64,000 nt of DNA from DASSSY01 sp035708205. GTDB lineage: Bacteria > Bacteroidota > Bacteroidia > Chitinophagales > Chitinophagaceae. Of the stretch, positions 60,764 through 64,000 are shown piece by piece. The first letter of the stretch is position 1. Every line of letters starts with the position of its first letter. The stretch is from the NCBI GenBank assembly GCA_035708205.1, contig DASSSY010000004.1:310001-374000 (forward strand), in the 5' to 3' direction. Position numbers and translations under genes: made by a program. The notes beneath the pieces were generated by a model. It saw nothing but the letters and a program-made list of their open reading frames with translations. It did not search any database and was not told where the DNA came from.

Positions 60764-63700
60764 ATGCAGTTCTCCCACCTTCACAATCATACCCAGTTTT
60801 CACTATTGGATGGCGCGTCTTCTATCCCGAGGCTGTATGACAAGGCGGGGAAAGACGGTATGCCGGCGGTAGCCATTACTGATCATGGTAATATGTTTGG
60901 GGTGTTTCAGTTTGTGGCGGAAGCCTGGAAGAATACCAAAGTCGTGGGTACGGATGAAAACGGCAAAGAAATTAAAGAGCCGGTCGTCAAACCCATTGTC
61001 GGTTGCGAGTTTTATTTGGTTGAAGACCGGCATAAACATTCTTTTAGCCGGGCGGAAGGCCGCGATAAACGCTATCATCAGCTGTTCCTGGCGAAGGATG
61101 AAACAGGTTACAAAAACCTGGTAAAGCTTTGCTCCTTAGGCTATATGGAAGGGCTTTACGGCAAGTATCCCCGTATTGATAAGGAATTGGTGCTCAAATA
61201 TCATGAAGGACTGATCGCCACGACCTGTTGCATCGGCGCCCGTGTGCCGCAGTTTATCTTATACAAAGGGGAAGCGGAAGCAGAAACCGAGTTTAAATGG
61301 TGGCTGGACCTGTTTGGCGAGGATTATTATGTGGAGATTCAACGACATGATATCCCGGAGCAAAATCAGGTTAACGAATGCCTGTTTCGTTTTGCGAAAA
61401 AATATAACGTGCCCATCATTGCCTCGAACGACTCGCATTATGTGGAGCGGGAAGACGCGAATGCCCACGACATTTTATTGTGTATCAATACCGGAGAGAA
61501 GCAAAGTACGCCTTCCGCCAAGGAGTTTACGGATGATAATACAACCTCAACAAAAAATACCCGCTTCGCCTTTTATAACGATCAGTTCTATTTTAAGAAA
61601 AGGTCCGAAATGGAAACCTTGTTTGCGGATGTGCCGCAGGCTGTGGACAATACACAGATGATTGTCGATAAGGTCAAGCCTTTACAACTGACCAAAGATA
61701 TTCTGCTGCCGCACTTCCAGGTGCCTGAGGAATTCAACGACGACCAGGATGCCTATCTGGAACATCTTACATGGACAGGAGCGAAAGAAAGATACAAGGA
61801 CCTGACCCCTGAAATAGAGGAGCGGTTGCGGTTTGAATTGTTTACCATCCGGACCATGGGTTTTGCGGGCTATTTCCTGATCGTTTCCGATTTTATCAGG
61901 GCCGGCAGGGAATTAGGCGTATTCATCGGCCCGGGACGCGGATCCGCAGCCGGGAGCGTAGTGGCCTATTGCATTGGCATCACCAATATCGATCCGATAA
62001 AGTATAATTTACTGTTTGAGCGTTTTCTTAACCCAGACCGTAAGTCCATGCCGGATATTGATACGGATTTTGAAGATTCCGGGCGGCAGACGGTTATTGA
62101 TTATGTGGTCAATAAATATGGCCGCAACCAGGTGGCGCATATTGTGACTTATGGCACCATGGCGGCGCGGTCCAGTATAAAGGATGTGGCACGGGTCATG
62201 GAGCTCCCATTGCCGGAAGCCAACGCTTTAGCTAAATTAGTGCCTGAAAAGCCCGGCATTTCCCTGAAAAGAGTGTTGCGGGCGCCCATAGATAAATCTA
62301 CGGATACCGAAAAATCACTCCGGGATAAAGAGGATTTACGCGATGAGGACCTGGAAAATGTGAAAAAGCTACGCGAATGGCTGGCTGATGAAGGCAGCCT
62401 GCATTCAAAGGTGCTGCATGAGGCGGAGAAGCTGGAAGGTTCTGTCCGTAATACCGGTATTCACGCTGCAGGCATCATCATTGCTCCTAAAGATCTGAGT
62501 GAGCTGATCCCGGTAAGTTCGGTTAAGGATGTGAATTTGCTGATTACACAATATGAAGGCTCGGTCATTGAGAACGCCGGGGTCATTAAAATGGACTTTT
62601 TAGGCCTGAAAAACCTGTCTATCATTAAAGACGCTTTGGCCATGATCAAAAGAAATCATGGTGAGGATATCGACATAGACGACATTCCATTGGATGATGA
62701 AGAGACCTTCAGGTTATTCCAGGAGGGGAATACCAACGCCATCTTCCAGTTTGAAAGCGTGGGCATGCAAAAGAACCTGAAAGAGCTGAAACCGGATAAA
62801 TTCGATGATCTGATCGCCATGAACGCGCTTTATCGCCCGGGGCCCTTGCAATATATCCCTAACTTTATCAAAAGGAAACACGGCGAAGAAAGCATTGTTT
62901 ACGATCTTCCGGAGATGGAAGAATACCTGGCGGACACCTACGGGATCACGGTCTACCAGGAACAGGTGATGTTGCTGGCCCAAAAGCTGGCCGGTTTTTC
63001 AAAAGGCGATGCCGACGTGCTTCGTAAGGCGATGGGGAAAAAGAAGATCGATATCCTGAATAAAATGGAAATCCAGTTTATGGAAGGCGCCCAGGCAAAA
63101 GGGCACCCTGCCGATAAGCTGAAAAAAATCTGGGACGACTGGAAAGCCTTTGCCCAATACGCGTTCAATAAGTCGCATTCCACCTGCTATGCTTTTGTGG
63201 CTTACCAGACGGCATACTTAAAGGCCCATTATCCTTCCGAATATATGGCGGCAGTCATGAACAACGCCCATTCAATAGATAAGATCACCTTTTTCATGGA
63301 AGAATGCCAGCGAATGGGTATTGACGTTCTCGGCCCGGATATCAATGAATCCCAAAAGGGTTTTTCTGTCAATAAAAACGGCGTTATCCGGTTTGGTATG
63401 GGCGCGATTAAAGGCGTGGGCGATGCCGCGGTGGATAATGTCATAGCTGAGCGTGAGGAAAACGGCGTTTACAGCTCGCCCTTTGATTTGACCATGCGGG
63501 TCAATCAGCGTTCCGTTAACAAAAAATCCTTGGAAGCATTGGTATTGGCCGGTGCCTTTGATTGTTTTAAAGACTTGCACAGGGCACAGTATTTTGCCGA
63601 AGATAAACAAGAAGGCTGCACTAATTTAGAATTGATCATTAAATTCGGACAACAGTATCAAAACCAGGCTACCATGAATGCCAACAGCCTTTTTGGCGAT

Positions 63701-64000
63701 GTGGACATGCCTGAAGTGAAGCCCCCGAAGTTGACTAATTGTGAGCCCTGGCCGGGGTTTGAAGCCTTGGAAAAGGAAAAGGAAATGATTGGTATCTACC
63801 TGAGCGGCCACCCACTGGACAGCTATCAGTTTGAAATGAAAAATTACGGTATGACCCCTATTAGCGAATTGCCGTTGCGTAAGAATCAAACGATCCGCAT
63901 CGCTGGTATCCTGACGGAAGTTGTACATCGTAAAACGCAAAAGGGGGATGGTTTTGCCAAGGTAGTGCTCACGGATTTTTCGGGCAGTATCGAAATCATG
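60764..64000 (+). CDS. dnaE: DNA polymerase III alpha subunit, partial (3' end outside window)
   Basis: Replicative polymerase catalytic subunit. 1079 codons are visible from the ATG at 60764. The N-terminal PHP domain begins MQFSHLHNHTQFSLLDGAS with AITDHGNMFG; the palm contains GPGRGSAAGSVVAY and the catalytic acids in KSMPDIDTDFEDSGR, followed by VAHIVTYGTMAARSSIKDVA. FNKSHSTCYAFVAYQTAYLK and the HhH region are also present, and the OB-fold begins near the right edge (IRIAGILTEV). It is a standard DnaE, not PolC (no inserted exonuclease). No clear promoter is seen upstream. Confidence 0.97.
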   Translation, partial: MQFSHLHNHTQFSLLDGASSIPRLYDKAGKDGMPAVAITDHGNMFGVFQFVAEAWKNTKVVGTDENGKEIKEPVVKPIVGCEFYLVEDRHKHSFSRAEGRDKRYHQLFLAKDETGYKNLVKLCSLGYMEGLYGKYPRIDKELVLKYHEGLIATTCCIGARVPQFILYKGEAEAETEFKWWLDLFGEDYYVEIQRHDIPEQNQVNECLFRFAKKYNVPIIASNDSHYVEREDANAHDILLCINTGEKQSTPSAKEFTDDNTTSTKNTRFAFYNDQFYFKKRSEMETLFADVPQAVDNTQMIVDKVKPLQLTKDILLPHFQVPEEFNDDQDAYLEHLTWTGAKERYKDLTPEIEERLRFELFTIRTMGFAGYFLIVSDFIRAGRELGVFIGPGRGSAAGSVVAYCIGITNIDPIKYNLLFERFLNPDRKSMPDIDTDFEDSGRQTVIDYVVNKYGRNQVAHIVTYGTMAARSSIKDVARVMELPLPEANALAKLVPEKPGISLKRVLRAPIDKSTDTEKSLRDKEDLRDEDLENVKKLREWLADEGSLHSKVLHEAEKLEGSVRNTGIHAAGIIIAPKDLSELIPVSSVKDVNLLITQYEGSVIENAGVIKMDFLGLKNLSIIKDALAMIKRNHGEDIDIDDIPLDDEETFRLFQEGNTNAIFQFESVGMQKNLKELKPDKFDDLIAMNALYRPGPLQYIPNFIKRKHGEESIVYDLPEMEEYLADTYGITVYQEQVMLLAQKLAGFSKGDADVLRKAMGKKKIDILNKMEIQFMEGAQAKGHPADKLKKIWDDWKAFAQYAFNKSHSTCYAFVAYQTAYLKAHYPSEYMAAVMNNAHSIDKITFFMEECQRMGIDVLGPDINESQKGFSVNKNGVIRFGMGAIKGVGDAAVDNVIAEREENGVYSSPFDLTMRVNQRSVNKKSLEALVLAGAFDCFKDLHRAQYFAEDKQEGCTNLELIIKFGQQYQNQATMNANSLFGDVDMPEVKPPKLTNCEPWPGFEALEKEKEMIGIYLSGHPLDSYQFEMKNYGMTPISELPLRKNQTIRIAGILTEVVHRKTQKGDGFAKVVLTDFSGSIEIM

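Noticed and set aside
1..64000. tRNA, rRNA, CRISPR array, prophage, transposase or defence system
   Set aside because: Intergenic regions were read for cloverleaf and T-loop patterns, regularly spaced repeats and mobile-element proteins; none was found. Degenerate remnants cannot be excluded by eye.

Overview
The window is chromosomal DNA of a Bacteroidota member, most likely of the Chitinophagales/Sphingobacteriia side. The evidence is a SusC/SusD pair, several DUF families typical of the phylum, a DUF4369-type TlpA thioredoxin, MqnC of the futalosine menaquinone route, and many copies of the Bacteroidota -7 promoter element TAnnTTTG. Shine-Dalgarno sequences are mostly absent and several genes start with TTG. 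I found no rRNA, tRNA, CRISPR array, prophage or recognisable transposase.

Layout. 1-1.8 kb (minus): a truncated folP preceded by a malate/lactate dehydrogenase family gene. 2.0-4.1 kb: a thioredoxin lipoprotein and lptB. 4.2-24.7 kb (all plus): a large surface-polysaccharide locus with Wzz-like chain-length protein, TviB/WbpA-type UDP-sugar dehydrogenase, VioA-type sugar aminotransferase, ATP-grasp ligase, GNAT acetyltransferase, WecF-type transferase, Wzx flippase, a putative Wzy polymerase, four GT4-like glycosyltransferases, a GH123/DUF4091-like secreted protein, WecB, a heparinase II/III-like protein and a WecA-like initiating transferase. Two stretches (about 6.65-14 kb and 18.5-19.6 kb) are clearly AT-richer than the flanks and look acquired.

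25-34 kb: housekeeping and small conserved genes (DUF3817, truA, yjjG, DUF4286, DoxX, a porin-like beta-barrel, a four-gene DUF2089-led operon, DUF1772, htpG). 34.4-39.2 kb: susC-susD and a small Cys-rich lipoprotein, closed by an intrinsic terminator. 39.5-49.7 kb: a membrane-anchored glutamate-synthase-like FMN protein, a double-parvulin PPIase, an FMN reductase, prmA, mqo, truB, a rhodanese and dxs. 49.9-60.6 kb (all minus): a RibD-like reductase, DUF1801, a methyltransferase, mqnC, sucA, an ABC-F ATPase, an orphan rfbC, a cupredoxin and DUF4142. dnaE runs off the right edge.

Functional reading. The polysaccharide locus has nearly all classes of a Wzx/Wzy pathway: initiation on undecaprenyl phosphate (WecA-like), nucleotide-sugar synthesis, sequential glycosyl transfer, flipping, polymerisation and length control. 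Its content resembles the enterobacterial common antigen gene set, but it lacks a WecG-type transferase and adds an ATP-grasp enzyme that could decorate an amino sugar. Other points worth attention are a perfect 21-bp inverted repeat at the end of a glycosyltransferase gene, two intergenic regions with alternative RNA pairings, promoters placed so close to start codons that leaderless mRNAs are expected, and a DXS lacking about 35 residues of its usual linker.
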